Assembly (NCBI RefSeq): GCF_013177635.1
Contig: NZ_CP030944.1
Coordinates: forward strand, 682,001-746,000
DNA: 64,000 nucleotides
Reading direction: 5' to 3'
Source: Arcobacter aquimarinus
GTDB taxonomy: Bacteria > Campylobacterota > Campylobacteria > Campylobacterales > Arcobacteraceae
Shown in pieces: positions 56,801 through 64,000 of this stretch (positions are counted from its first letter, which is position 1; every line of letters begins with the position of its first letter). Under the pieces are notes generated by a model. It was not told where the DNA came from and did no database searches. It saw only the letters and a list, made by a program, of their open reading frames with translations. The position numbers and the translations under genes were made by a program.

Positions 56801-58524
56801 ATATGATTGATAGTGAAGCCTATGGAAAAACAACTAAAGAGATGCAAACACTAGCAACTTTTGAAAATGCTGGATGGAGTATAGAATTTGATGAAACTCA
56901 AAAGAAAATATATCCATACCTAACATTTGATGAAAACGGAGGAGCTATTTGGAAAGTTGGAAAATATGCCACGGCATTAAACTATATTTTAGGAACAGCA
57001 AATACTACTTATGATGGAACAAACCAATCATTAACCAACTTCTGGACAAATGCTATCTTTGGAGATGTTGGAAGCTCTCTTGTAGCTGGAATTGATTATA
57101 AATTTGTTTATGATAGTGAAAATGCAACTGTATTTAAAAATGCTGGAACATATAATAATATCTCAGTTGTAATTTTAAATGAAGATTATGAACTAGATGA
57201 AACAGGTACAAATACTCTAGGGAAATTTGTTATTGCTAAAAAAGATGCAACAGTAACAGCAAATAGTGACACAAAAACTTATAACGGCTTAACCCAAAAT
57301 GTTTCAGGTTTCACTGCAACTGGATTAGTTGGAAATGAAACTGAATCAGTATTAACTGGAATTACAGGAGCAACTGCTAGTGGGAAAAATGCTGGAGAGT
57401 ATGTAACTACTTTAAGTGGAACAGATGGAAATTATAATTTAACATTTGTTGATGGAAAATTAACTATTTCAAAAGCAAACGCAACAGTAACAGCTAACTC
57501 AAATACAGTAACATATAATGGACAAATACAAAATGTAAATGGATTTACAGCAAGTGGACTTGTAAATGGTGAAACTGAATCAGTATTAACTGGAATTACA
57601 GGAGCAACTGCTAGTGGGAAAAATGCTGGAGAGTATGTAACTACTTTAAGTGGAACAGATGGAAATTATAATTTAACATTTGTTGATGGAAAATTAACTA
57701 TTTCAAAAGCAAACGCAACAGTAACAGCTAACTCAAATACAGTAACATATAATGGACAAACACAAAATGTAAATGGATTTACAGCAAGTGGACTTGTAAA
57801 TGGTGAAACTGAATCAGTATTAACTGGAATTACAGGAGCAACTGCTAGTGGGAAAAATGCTGGAGAGTATGTAACTACTTTAAGTGGAACAGATGGAAAC
57901 TATAATTTAACATTTGTTGATGGAAAATTAACTATTTCAAAAGCAAACGCAACAGTAACAGCTAACTCAAATACAGTAACATATAATGGACAAACACAAA
58001 ATGTAAATGGATTTACAGCAAGTGGACTTGTAAATGGTGAAACTGAATCAGTATTAACTGGAATTACAGGAGCAACTGCTAGTGGGAAAAATGCTGGAGA
58101 GTATGTAACTACTTTAAGTGGAACAGATGGAAACTATAATCTAACATTTGTTGATGGAAAATTAGTAATTGAAAAAGCAAAGGATAATCTATCAAATGTG
58201 TTAACACCAATTGCAAATACAACAGTTACAACACCAAAAGTAAATGTAGTAATTCTACCACAAGTACCATTTATACAAACTCCAACATTCCTTAATAATG
58301 GAACGCCAGTAAATTTAGTTTCAGCACCAATTCAAAATCAACCAATTACAATGGTGAGTATGGGTGAATTAAGATTAAATCAAGATTCTAATATTCTAAG
58401 TGCTTCTAATGATATAAGAGTGCCTGTGGGAGATAACTCTAAAATAGAACTTGTAAATGGTGGAGTAAATCTTCCAAATGGTGTGGAACAACAATTCTTT
58501 GTTGTAGGAAATGAAGAGAACTAA
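53893..58524 (+). CDS. Two-partner secretion adhesin (TpsA) with GLUG and MBG repeats
   Basis: A 1543 aa secreted exoprotein. Long signal peptide to about residue 36 (ANAAPSGG); FhaB-type TPS secretion domain (about 37-310) with NSNGILFGKNA near 117; two GLUG-type blocks (about 436-653 and 713-990; GGLVG...NSYS repeats); four 78-residue MBG-type repeats (1119-1430); a 110-residue C-terminal tail rich in Pro, Asn and Val. TPS partners export such proteins through TpsB, encoded next. It is probably an adhesin or biofilm protein. Block one is richer in GC than the rest. Confidence 0.92.
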   Translation: MNRLIDFSSRFRILKGGKISLVVSAFLGSTIIANAAPSGGVVTSGNATISQSGNVTNINQSSGKASINWNDFSVKANEIVNFNQPNVNSITLNRVVGNEKSVIDGALNANGQVWILNSNGILFGKNASINTAGLLATTGELSDADFQNGNYDFKNSSSNSVINLGTIKVNNSSYVILAGKEVQNGGNIEAVKGKVHLVGADSYSVNLNGNSLVNLKVNKGVLDAMVSNSGNILANGGEIFLTTNAVDELLKGMVNNTGIIEANSLDGILGKVELFAHGGEAQVGGTIEAIDGFVETSGKDFTIESTTKVKADKWLIDPTNINIVDATSFETALNGGTDVTIQTDAAGSEDGDININDEIEWSTVRTLTLMAHNNININSSITATQGRLGLLYGFATPDGGTSDYYINAKVNLSAGNNFATMKGSVGDLNLWTVITHDNLATAIVNGGLGGNYVLGSDLDLSGIAWNPIGTSSTNAFTGNFDGLGHVIDNLSINDSNLAPAGLFGYTTDATIKNIGLKNINIRARARTGGLVGQANTTVIKNAFAEGTIISDTNDRIGGLVGYSNGSSIDNSYSKGIIRILDNSSPSQAVGGLVGWNYSMNSKIKNSYSSVKIALATDVDSRTNIGGLVGKNDGTITNSYYDNETNTQTMADSATYGKTKAEIVSALSSLEAWTAGGGGDGASVEGYLVATPLTLPQLVAFYTSSGEILFAGGFGTEDNPYTITNWNQLQNINHSNILTQGYYFSLLNDLGSSTDGYTTQVKNGDILANGGTGWTALGNENTKFTGTFDGLGHTIDSLYINNSLNYQGLFGYLSQGSTISNLGLTNANISAEDWVGSLVGKNEGTLRNTYSAKANVTGDSSVGILVGDHYGSIYSSYSSGDLKARTNVGGIAGYSRGLIQDSYSLADITTIGSASDIGGIVGENNANGGQIINSYASNTIIGTGSNIGGLVGNNGGSISNSYYDKTVNSANMIDSEAYGKTTKEMQTLATFENAGWSIEFDETQKKIYPYLTFDENGGAIWKVGKYATALNYILGTANTTYDGTNQSLTNFWTNAIFGDVGSSLVAGIDYKFVYDSENATVFKNAGTYNNISVVILNEDYELDETGTNTLGKFVIAKKDATVTANSDTKTYNGLTQNVSGFTATGLVGNETESVLTGITGATASGKNAGEYVTTLSGTDGNYNLTFVDGKLTISKANATVTANSNTVTYNGQIQNVNGFTASGLVNGETESVLTGITGATASGKNAGEYVTTLSGTDGNYNLTFVDGKLTISKANATVTANSNTVTYNGQTQNVNGFTASGLVNGETESVLTGITGATASGKNAGEYVTTLSGTDGNYNLTFVDGKLTISKANATVTANSNTVTYNGQTQNVNGFTASGLVNGETESVLTGITGATASGKNAGEYVTTLSGTDGNYNLTFVDGKLVIEKAKDNLSNVLTPIANTTVTTPKVNVVILPQVPFIQTPTFLNNGTPVNLVSAPIQNQPITMVSMGELRLNQDSNILSASNDIRVPVGDNSKIELVNGGVNLPNGVEQQFFVVGNEEN
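57247..58182 (+). repeat. Four 234-bp tandem repeats in the adhesin gene
   Basis: Units start at 57247, 57481, 57715 and 57949, each 234 bp (78 codons; ATVTANSNTVTYNGQTQNVN...). Units 2, 3 and 4 differ by only a few bases (for example C/T at 57526 and in AAATTATAAT versus AAACTATAAT), while unit 1 is diverged in its first third. The near identity points to recent duplication or gene conversion and likely copy-number variation. Confidence 0.93.
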
Positions 58525-58543
58525 GAAGAAAAGGGAAAACAAA

Positions 58544-60226
58544 ATGACAAACCAAATACTAAAACTAATAACTATTTCAACATTAACATCAACTCTTCTT
58601 CTTGGAGTTAATGTACCAAATATTGGAGATATTGAAAAACAAATTAAACCTCCAAAAATAGAAAAAGAACAACCTAAAATCCCAACTATCAAACAAAAAG
58701 AGTATAAAACTCCTATGGTTGATAGTGGTAAAACTATTTTAATAAAAGATTTTAAAATAACAGGAAATGAACATATCTCTTTAAGTGATTTGGAAAAATT
58801 CTTTATAGACTCTAAAAATAAAGAGTTAACTTTTAATCAACTTCAAGAAATAGCAAGTGCTATTACAAAATATTATAGAGAAAAAGGATATTTCGTAGCA
58901 AGGGCTTATATTCCTGCTCAAAATATAAATGAAAATAATGGTGTACTTGAAATAGCAGTAATTGAAGGAACTTATGGTGAATTTAAATTAAAAAATAATT
59001 CTTTAGTAAAAGATAGTGTAGTTCAAGGTATGCTTGATGATGCAAAAGCAAGAGATAATGTAATATCAACTGATACTCTTGAACGGGCTATGTTAATTAT
59101 TAATGATACACCAGGAGCTGTAGTAACTCAAGCAGATATAATGCCAGGAAAAAATGTTGGTACATCTGATTTTGAAATTACCACACAAGCTTCAAAAAGA
59201 TTTGATGGATATGTTGTAGTTGATAACTATGGAAGTAGATATACAGGTAAAGATAGATTAATGATTGGTATGGATATTAACTCTCCCTTTGCAATAGGTG
59301 ATAAAATTTCTATGTTTGGATTGTCTTCAAGTGCAACAAATCTTAAAAATGGGAAAATATCTTATGAAGCACCATTGGCTTCAAATGGTTTAGTAGGAGA
59401 ATTATCTTATTCTCAAACAAATTACTCTTTGGCAAAAGAGTATGATAATTTAGATGCAACAGGAACTTCTAAAACAGTAGAAGCAAAACTATCTTATCCT
59501 CTAATTAAAACAAGAAATGAAAATCTAAATGTATATAATTCTTTTTTATCAAAAGATTTAAAAGATAGAGTACAAAGTGTAAATGATGTAACTAAAAAGA
59601 ATTCAAAATCAGTAAAAATTGGATTGGATTATTCAAAAAATTATCTAGCATTTAATAAAAACTCAAATTCTTCGATTAATACATATCTAACATATGGAAG
59701 ATTAAGCTTTGATGATCCAGCTGATAAAATGACAGATGAATTAGGAGCAAATACAAATGGAAACTATTCAAAAATCAATGTAGATTTAACACATAATGTT
59801 GCATTCACAAATCAATTAGTTCTTGAATCATCATTGCAATTACAATATGCATTAGGAAATAAAAACCTAGATGGAAGTGAAGATTTTTCAATCGGGGGAA
59901 GTAGTGGTGTAAAACTATATCCAGATAGTGAATTAAGTGCTGAAAATGGATATGTGTTCTCAACAGAATTAAAATATCAATTACCTCAAATAAACTCTTT
60001 AAATACAACATTTGGAGTATTTTATGATAGAGGGAGAGCATTTATGGCAAATAATACAACTGGATTTGAAGCAAAATCACTACAAGATGTAGGAATTGGA
60101 TTATATAACTCATATGGTAACTTTTTTTCAAAAGTACAAATAGCATGGAATGTAAATAGTAAAGTTGTAACAAGTGAGCCAGATAGAAATAGTAGATTTT
60201 TATTTCAAGGTGGGATGATTTTTTAA
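58544..60226 (+). CDS. Two-partner secretion transporter TpsB (ShlB/FhaC family)
   Basis: The outer-membrane partner that exports the adhesin encoded upstream. A signal peptide (1-20) is followed by a Pro/Lys-rich linker helix region, two POTRA domains (about 55-215; LIKDFKITGNEHISLSDLEKFF and ELTFNQLQEIASAITKYYREKGY), and a 16-strand barrel ending in FLFQGGMIF with a C-terminal Phe. ATG at 58544 has AAGGG nine bases upstream; the longer frame from 58511 would overlap the adhesin and start with a very basic tail. It follows tpsA, while many loci have tpsB first. Confidence 0.93.
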   Translation: MTNQILKLITISTLTSTLLLGVNVPNIGDIEKQIKPPKIEKEQPKIPTIKQKEYKTPMVDSGKTILIKDFKITGNEHISLSDLEKFFIDSKNKELTFNQLQEIASAITKYYREKGYFVARAYIPAQNINENNGVLEIAVIEGTYGEFKLKNNSLVKDSVVQGMLDDAKARDNVISTDTLERAMLIINDTPGAVVTQADIMPGKNVGTSDFEITTQASKRFDGYVVVDNYGSRYTGKDRLMIGMDINSPFAIGDKISMFGLSSSATNLKNGKISYEAPLASNGLVGELSYSQTNYSLAKEYDNLDATGTSKTVEAKLSYPLIKTRNENLNVYNSFLSKDLKDRVQSVNDVTKKNSKSVKIGLDYSKNYLAFNKNSNSSINTYLTYGRLSFDDPADKMTDELGANTNGNYSKINVDLTHNVAFTNQLVLESSLQLQYALGNKNLDGSEDFSIGGSSGVKLYPDSELSAENGYVFSTELKYQLPQINSLNTTFGVFYDRGRAFMANNTTGFEAKSLQDVGIGLYNSYGNFFSKVQIAWNVNSKVVTSEPDRNSRFLFQGGMIF

Positions 60227-60257
60227 TAGATTTTTGCACAATTTATTTTACAGACTC

Positions 60258-60287
60258 AAAAAATAAGAGAAAAATCTCTTATTTTTT
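60258..60287. terminator. Bidirectional terminator between tpsB and the ygiW-like gene
   Basis: A 13-bp perfect stem AAAAAATAAGAGA / TCTCTTATTTTTT with loop AAAA; it gives a T-tract for both strands and overlaps the last codons of the ygiW-like gene. Confidence 0.88.
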
Positions 60288-60641
60288 AACAGAATCAACA
60301 TCTATTTCAATAGACATCCAATCTTTATCAACTTCACCATTTATAGTAACAGTATCTTTTGGAGATACTTGAACTCCTCTCCAATCATCATGGTCAATTT
60401 CTATTGTGATATCACCTGTTTTGTCTCGAAATAAATATTTGTCTTTTCCTAAGTGTTCTATAATATTTCCCTCTAAAACTACAGGCATATCATCTTTAAA
60501 TGTTTTTGCTTTTTCTACTGTTGTTTTTGAAATAGTAGGACCTGTAAATCCACCTTGTTGTGTTTGAGTTATTCCTACAAATTCTGCAAAAGCTGATGTT
60601 GAAGCAACTAATAAACTTGCTATTAAAATATTTCTTTTCAT
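60279..60641 (-). CDS. ygiW: YgiW/YdeI-type periplasmic OB-fold stress protein
   Basis: A 120 aa protein with a signal peptide (residues 1-19, SAFAEF) and one bacterial OB-fold: GGFTGPTISKTTVEKAKTF, then PVVLEGNIIEHLGKDKYLFRDKTGDITIEIDHDDWRG. The family (also VisP) binds small ligands at the periplasmic side and helps resist peroxide, cationic peptides or acid. It lies downstream of the QseBC-like pair, as in ygiW-qseBC loci, though in this window it comes last rather than first. A hairpin separates it from the kinase. Confidence 0.92.
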   Translation of the reverse strand: MKRNILIASLLVASTSAFAEFVGITQTQQGGFTGPTISKTTVEKAKTFKDDMPVVLEGNIIEHLGKDKYLFRDKTGDITIEIDHDDWRGVQVSPKDTVTINGEVDKDWMSIEIDVDSVKK

Positions 60642-60653
60642 TTTTTTTCCTTT

Positions 60654-60683
60654 ATTTGTTTTAATAGAGTAATTAAAACAAAT
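60654..60683 (-). promoter_or_regulatory. Inverted repeat in the leader of the ygiW-like gene
   Basis: A perfect 12-bp inverted repeat (ATTTGTTTTAAT / ATTAAAACAAAT, spacer AGAGTA) lies directly before the SD AAAGGA. It could be a regulator operator or an mRNA hairpin that sets the ygiW level relative to the kinase. Confidence 0.6.
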
Positions 60684-60714
60684 AATTATTAGTGAAAAAT
60701 TAATTTTTTAATGC

Positions 60715-62064
60715 TTACCAATAAATAGTAATTTTAAATCCATTTGGAATGATATTTTCAAAATTTAAACGTAAATTATGAAGTTTTCCAATTTGTTGAA
60801 CGATAGAAAATCCAAGTCCACTTCCTATTTGTTTTTCTCCAGCAGGTCGTACAAATCTTTCTCCAATATTTTTTAGAATCAGTGGATTTATACCTTTTCC
60901 ATTATCTTGAATTATTAAATGATTTTTTTCTAATTCAATTCTTATATTTGTATTATTTTCATTATATTTTATTGCATTATCAAGTAAATTTCTAATAAGT
61001 AAAGATAATATAATAGGTTCTCCTTTTATACTTTTTATTTCATTTTTATGTAAAAAATTTATAGATATGTTTTTTTCTTTTGCTTTAAATTCTAATTCTT
61101 TCAAATTTGAATTTATTATTTCTGTCCAATTAATCAAAGATAAATTATCAAACTCATTGATTGATTCTATTCTTGAAAGTGCTAAAAGCTGTTCTATTAA
61201 TCTCGTTGCTCTATTTACTCCAATTTCAATATTATCTAATGATTTTAAAAGAGATTCTTTATCATCAATTGATAGTTTTGCAACTTCAGCTTGGATTTTA
61301 AGTGCAGCAAGTGGAGTTTTGAGTTCATGTGCTGCATTTGAAATAAATCGTCTCTCTTTTTCTATCATCGTTTTTATTTTAAAGAATAGAGAGTTTAAGG
61401 ATTTTACAACAGGTTTTAGCTCCTTTGTAGTATTTTCATCAAGAGTTAAATTATCATTTGCATCTTTTAAAGATAGAGTTTTTGATAACTTATTTAAAGG
61501 TTTTAACTCTTTTGTGATTAAAACTAATAAACTAATAATCAAAAAAGGAAGTATAAAAAGCCAAGGATAGATTAAATCTTCTAAAATATCTAATATTAAA
61601 TCATTAATAAACTCTTTTTCTTGAGCTACTACAACTACAAATTTTTTATCACTACTTAGCATCCAAATTATTCTAAATTTTTTATTTTCTTCAAAGAGAA
61701 TACCTTCATTACTATTTAAAATTGAATGATTAAATGAGAAATATTTACTATCTTCTCCATCTGTATAAAGAATATCTCCTTTTATGGAAAATATTGAAAA
61801 GGTCAGAGCATCATCATCAACTGACATATATTTTTCTACTATTTTTGATTCATCTTTGATAAAATTAGAACTTGAAGAATCAAGTAAAATATCTATATTT
61901 GAAGTTGAAACTCTTTGTGCAAAGTAATAAAGTTGAGTGTCAAATAATTCAGTTAAAGATTCTTTTGTTTTATACATACTAATAGAAGTTGTAATAAGTG
62001 AAGTGATAATAAATAGACTCAATAAAATAAAACTAAGTCTTAATCTTAAGCTTAGATTTTTCAT
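60715..62064 (-). CDS. qseC: QseC-like sensor histidine kinase
   Basis: A 449 aa kinase with two membrane helices (about residues 11-33 and 165-187) around a periplasmic domain, a HAMP-like linker, HisKA with H246 in SNAAHELKTPLAALK, and HATPase (NLLDNAIKYN, DNGKGI, GSGLGFSIV). The A-A-H-E-L-x-x-P-L-x-A-L-K box followed by VAKLS-like residues is very close to QseC. It overlaps the regulator gene by four bases. The signal in this phylum is not known; QseC elsewhere reads catecholamines or iron. Confidence 0.9.
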   Translation of the reverse strand: MKNLSLRLRLSFILLSLFIITSLITTSISMYKTKESLTELFDTQLYYFAQRVSTSNIDILLDSSSSNFIKDESKIVEKYMSVDDDALTFSIFSIKGDILYTDGEDSKYFSFNHSILNSNEGILFEENKKFRIIWMLSSDKKFVVVVAQEKEFINDLILDILEDLIYPWLFILPFLIISLLVLITKELKPLNKLSKTLSLKDANDNLTLDENTTKELKPVVKSLNSLFFKIKTMIEKERRFISNAAHELKTPLAALKIQAEVAKLSIDDKESLLKSLDNIEIGVNRATRLIEQLLALSRIESINEFDNLSLINWTEIINSNLKELEFKAKEKNISINFLHKNEIKSIKGEPIILSLLIRNLLDNAIKYNENNTNIRIELEKNHLIIQDNGKGINPLILKNIGERFVRPAGEKQIGSGLGFSIVQQIGKLHNLRLNFENIIPNGFKITIYW

Positions 62065-62723
62065 TTTGACTCTTCTAACTTATAACCAGCACCATAAACT
62101 GTTTTTATATATTCATTTCCAATCTTTTTTCTAATTGAGTGTATAAAAACATCAAGAGCATTTGAACTTAGTTCTTTATCAAAATCATAAAGCTTTTCAG
62201 CGATAGTTTCTCTACTTAAAACTATTCCTTTATTTAGCATAAAAAGTTCAAGAATTTTTAACTCTTTTGTAGTAAGTTCTAGTTCTATATTATTTTTAAA
62301 TACTTTTTGTTGAGCTATAAAAAGTTTTAAATTATTAACTTCTATAAATTCTGAAACTTCTCCAAAATTTCGTCTTATTAAAGCACTAACTCTTGCGTGT
62401 AATTCAGCTAAAGAAAAGGGCTTGCAAAGATAATCATCAGCACCTTTATTTAATCCTTCAACTCTTTGATTTATAGCATCTCTTGCTGTTAATATAATGA
62501 TTGGAGTTTTTATGTTTTTTTCTCGCCAGAATTTTAAAATATCTAGTCCATCAATATTTGGAAGGGTTAAATCTAATATTACAGCATCATAATTTATCAT
62601 CATTAAAGCGTCTTTGCCATCTAGTCCATCTTCAAACCAATCTATACTAAATCCAAGTTTTTTAAACCCAGCAACAATTCCATCACCAATTAGATAATCA
62701 TCTTCAATAAGTAAAATTTTCAT
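62061..62723 (-). CDS. qseB: QseB-like response regulator (OmpR family)
   Basis: A 220 aa OmpR-type regulator. The receiver is close to QseB (LLIEDDYLIGDGI, VILDLTLPNIDGLDIL with Asp51, ILTARDAINQRVEGLNKGADDYLCKPFSLAEL), and the winged helix ends in SNALDVFIHSIRKKIGNEYIKTVYGAGYKLE. It is first in the gene run qseB-qseC-ygiW. Its own upstream region (62724-62804) is short and shared with the terminator of ciaB. Confidence 0.93.
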   Translation of the reverse strand: MKILLIEDDYLIGDGIVAGFKKLGFSIDWFEDGLDGKDALMMINYDAVILDLTLPNIDGLDILKFWREKNIKTPIIILTARDAINQRVEGLNKGADDYLCKPFSLAELHARVSALIRRNFGEVSEFIEVNNLKLFIAQQKVFKNNIELELTTKELKILELFMLNKGIVLSRETIAEKLYDFDKELSSNALDVFIHSIRKKIGNEYIKTVYGAGYKLEESK

Positions 62724-62781
62724 AAAAAGCTTCTTTTTCGTAATTTTAAAATTTGTATCGAAAAAATATTAGTAAAAGATT

Positions 62782-62806
62782 AAGAGTTAGTTTAATACTA
62801 ACTCTT
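62782..62806. terminator. Terminator of ciaB
   Basis: A 10-bp perfect stem AAGAGTTAGT / ACTAACTCTT with loop TTAAT, overlapping the ciaB stop codon. Confidence 0.7.
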
Positions 62807-64000
62807 ATTTTATATAGTTCTCTTTTTTATCAACTGTGTCTAACTCTTGACCGATTTCTTGATATCTTTTGAAATAATATTTTACAAATGAGTTTATAGT
62901 TTCATCATTTGGCATAAAATATTTCTCTTTTTTTGTTGCATAGTTATTTAAAAATTTTGTAGCATCAAGTTTGTCTAAATAGTGTTTTGCTAAGGCTGTA
63001 TAGTTTGTGATATACCAAGATTTTAAGGCTTCAAATTTTGCCTCACTTATATCTATATTTAACTTTTTATTTTCATCATCCCAAGATAAAACAGCACTAT
63101 CAAAAAGTCCATTTAAGTGGATTAACCCCTCACAATAGTATGGTTGAACTTCATCAACTTCCATCCAACCAATAAGCCCAACACTTCTTTTAACAAGGTC
63201 TATTAAAACTTGCTCTTTTAGATGTAGTTCATCTGTATCATCATCTAGTAAATATGAGATTAATCCACCTGTCGTTGCTTTAAACTCTTCAATGTTTTTA
63301 AAGTTTCCAGTTTTATTCATAACTGATTCAGTTTCATCATCACACCATAAAATATGTCCATATTCATGTCCTATTGTGCTTATATCATAAACTTGATGCC
63401 AAGATATTGTTTCATTAAATAAGAACATTCTATCTCGAGTAAGTAATTCTTGACCGAAGATTTCCCTTGAAAGTTTTAAAAATGGTTTAGCCCTGCTAGT
63501 TTGTAAAATCTCATCACTAAATGCAAAGATTTTTTTACCTTCTTCTAAAGATACAACTTCATCATTTGGTACAACTTGTGCTGAAAATAGTCCATTGAAC
63601 TCTGCTCCAAAGAACAGCGCTGGTCGTCCTACATAAAGTTGAACTTTATCAAGTGATTTGAAAGAAAAATCATAGATCTTTTTATACTCTTCACTTTTTG
63701 CATTTGCTTCAAAACTTGAATATATTTTTGAAAATGCTGATTTGATTTTATTTACTCTATGGTCATTTTGTGCAAATTTTGGATTTGTAAGTCTAATATC
63801 CCATTCAAGTGCAACTGCTTTTCTAAAATGGTCTTCGTAGTATTCAAGTGGATGTCCGATTTGAATTGGAGTTTTTATTTTCATCCAAGCTCTATCAACA
63901 TCTGCCCATTTTGAAACTAATTCATTTGTTCTATCTTCACTAAAGGCTTTTATAAGTGCTTGAATATATAAAACATAATCCCATTTTTGATTATAGATTT
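62805..64000 (-). CDS. ciaB: Invasion protein CiaB homologue (3' part)
   Basis: The reading frame stays open to the right edge, past the Met at 63884 (upstream codons encode ...WADVDRAW), so the gene is cut by the window; about 398 codons are visible, some 65% of a CiaB (about 610 aa). The sequence fits the Campylobacter invasion antigen B family, a known Arcobacter virulence marker. It contains GHEYGHILW at 63354-63368, an HExxH zinc-peptidase motif, and EEFKA 22 residues later. No signal peptide can be judged here. Confidence 0.85.
   Translation of the reverse strand, partial: IYNQKWDYVLYIQALIKAFSEDRTNELVSKWADVDRAWMKIKTPIQIGHPLEYYEDHFRKAVALEWDIRLTNPKFAQNDHRVNKIKSAFSKIYSSFEANAKSEEYKKIYDFSFKSLDKVQLYVGRPALFFGAEFNGLFSAQVVPNDEVVSLEEGKKIFAFSDEILQTSRAKPFLKLSREIFGQELLTRDRMFLFNETISWHQVYDISTIGHEYGHILWCDDETESVMNKTGNFKNIEEFKATTGGLISYLLDDDTDELHLKEQVLIDLVKRSVGLIGWMEVDEVQPYYCEGLIHLNGLFDSAVLSWDDENKKLNIDISEAKFEALKSWYITNYTALAKHYLDKLDATKFLNNYATKKEKYFMPNDETINSFVKYYFKRYQEIGQELDTVDKKENYIK

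Noticed and set aside
58511-58543. Upstream start of the TpsB frame
   Set aside because: It overlaps the end of the adhesin gene, adds a very basic tail before the signal peptide, and lacks an SD; ATG at 58544 has AAGGG.
61067-61570. 167-codon plus-strand frame inside qseC
   Set aside because: Antisense to the conserved HisKA/HATPase part of the kinase.

Overview
This 64 kb window is chromosomal DNA of a very AT-rich campylobacterote. It is most likely from the Arcobacter group (Arcobacteraceae, Aliarcobacter-like). The evidence is the ATP synthase operon with a split b/b' stalk running straight into tol-pal genes, the AHQWxQPL-type sensor kinases, the very large NAD-dependent glutamate dehydrogenase, and a CiaB homologue. 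Nearly all of the sequence is coding. I see no rRNA, tRNA, CRISPR array, complete insertion sequence or prophage.

Layout. 1-8.5 kb: atpF'-F-H-A-G-D-C followed without a break by tolQ-tolR-tolA-tolB. An oppositely oriented ferritin-like gene separates these from pal and cpoB (8.5-10.7 kb). 10.7-19.5 kb: slyD, fabD-mtnN, an amino-acid/sodium symporter, a two-component system, aspA with a half-length asparaginase, and a manganese pyrophosphatase. 19.6-24.2 kb: sodB, a decayed araC fragment, a GNAT-AraC pair, a short leuA behind a leucine-codon leader peptide, and a ureohydrolase. 24.4-28.3 kb: a FecI-FecR-TonB-receptor iron signalling cassette behind a Fur-box-like palindrome. 28.4-37.8 kb: a methyltransferase, a Cys-rich pentapeptide membrane protein, an ABM monooxygenase, an AlkD-like gene, ybaK, the giant gdh and a SagB-type oxidoreductase. 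37.8-45.4 kb: a cyclic-di-GMP enzyme with a c-haem motif in its sensor, a truncated haemoglobin, a LetA/LetB-like lipid-transport cassette in which LetA is split by one in-frame stop, and an ankyrin protein. 45.5-53.8 kb: an HD-GYP response regulator, a 1539-residue hybrid kinase and a 7TM kinase/regulator pair. 53.9-60.2 kb: a two-partner secretion adhesin and its transporter. 60.3-62.7 kb: qseB-qseC-ygiW-like genes. 62.8-64 kb: the 3' part of ciaB.

The window is rich in sensing (five kinases, five response regulators, an ECF/anti-sigma pair and an AraC protein) and in envelope functions (Tol-Pal, LetAB, TPS adhesin, TonB receptor). The points most worth a second look are: the BCAA-rich leader before a LeuA that lacks its allosteric domain; the Pho-box-like direct repeat between the 7TM kinase system and the adhesin; the near-identical 234-bp repeats in the adhesin; the CxxCH-bearing GGDEF-EAL protein beside a globin; the in-frame stop that divides LetA; the relic of an araC gene; the 14-residue ORF ending KCKC that overlaps the SagB gene; and the HExxH motif in CiaB.
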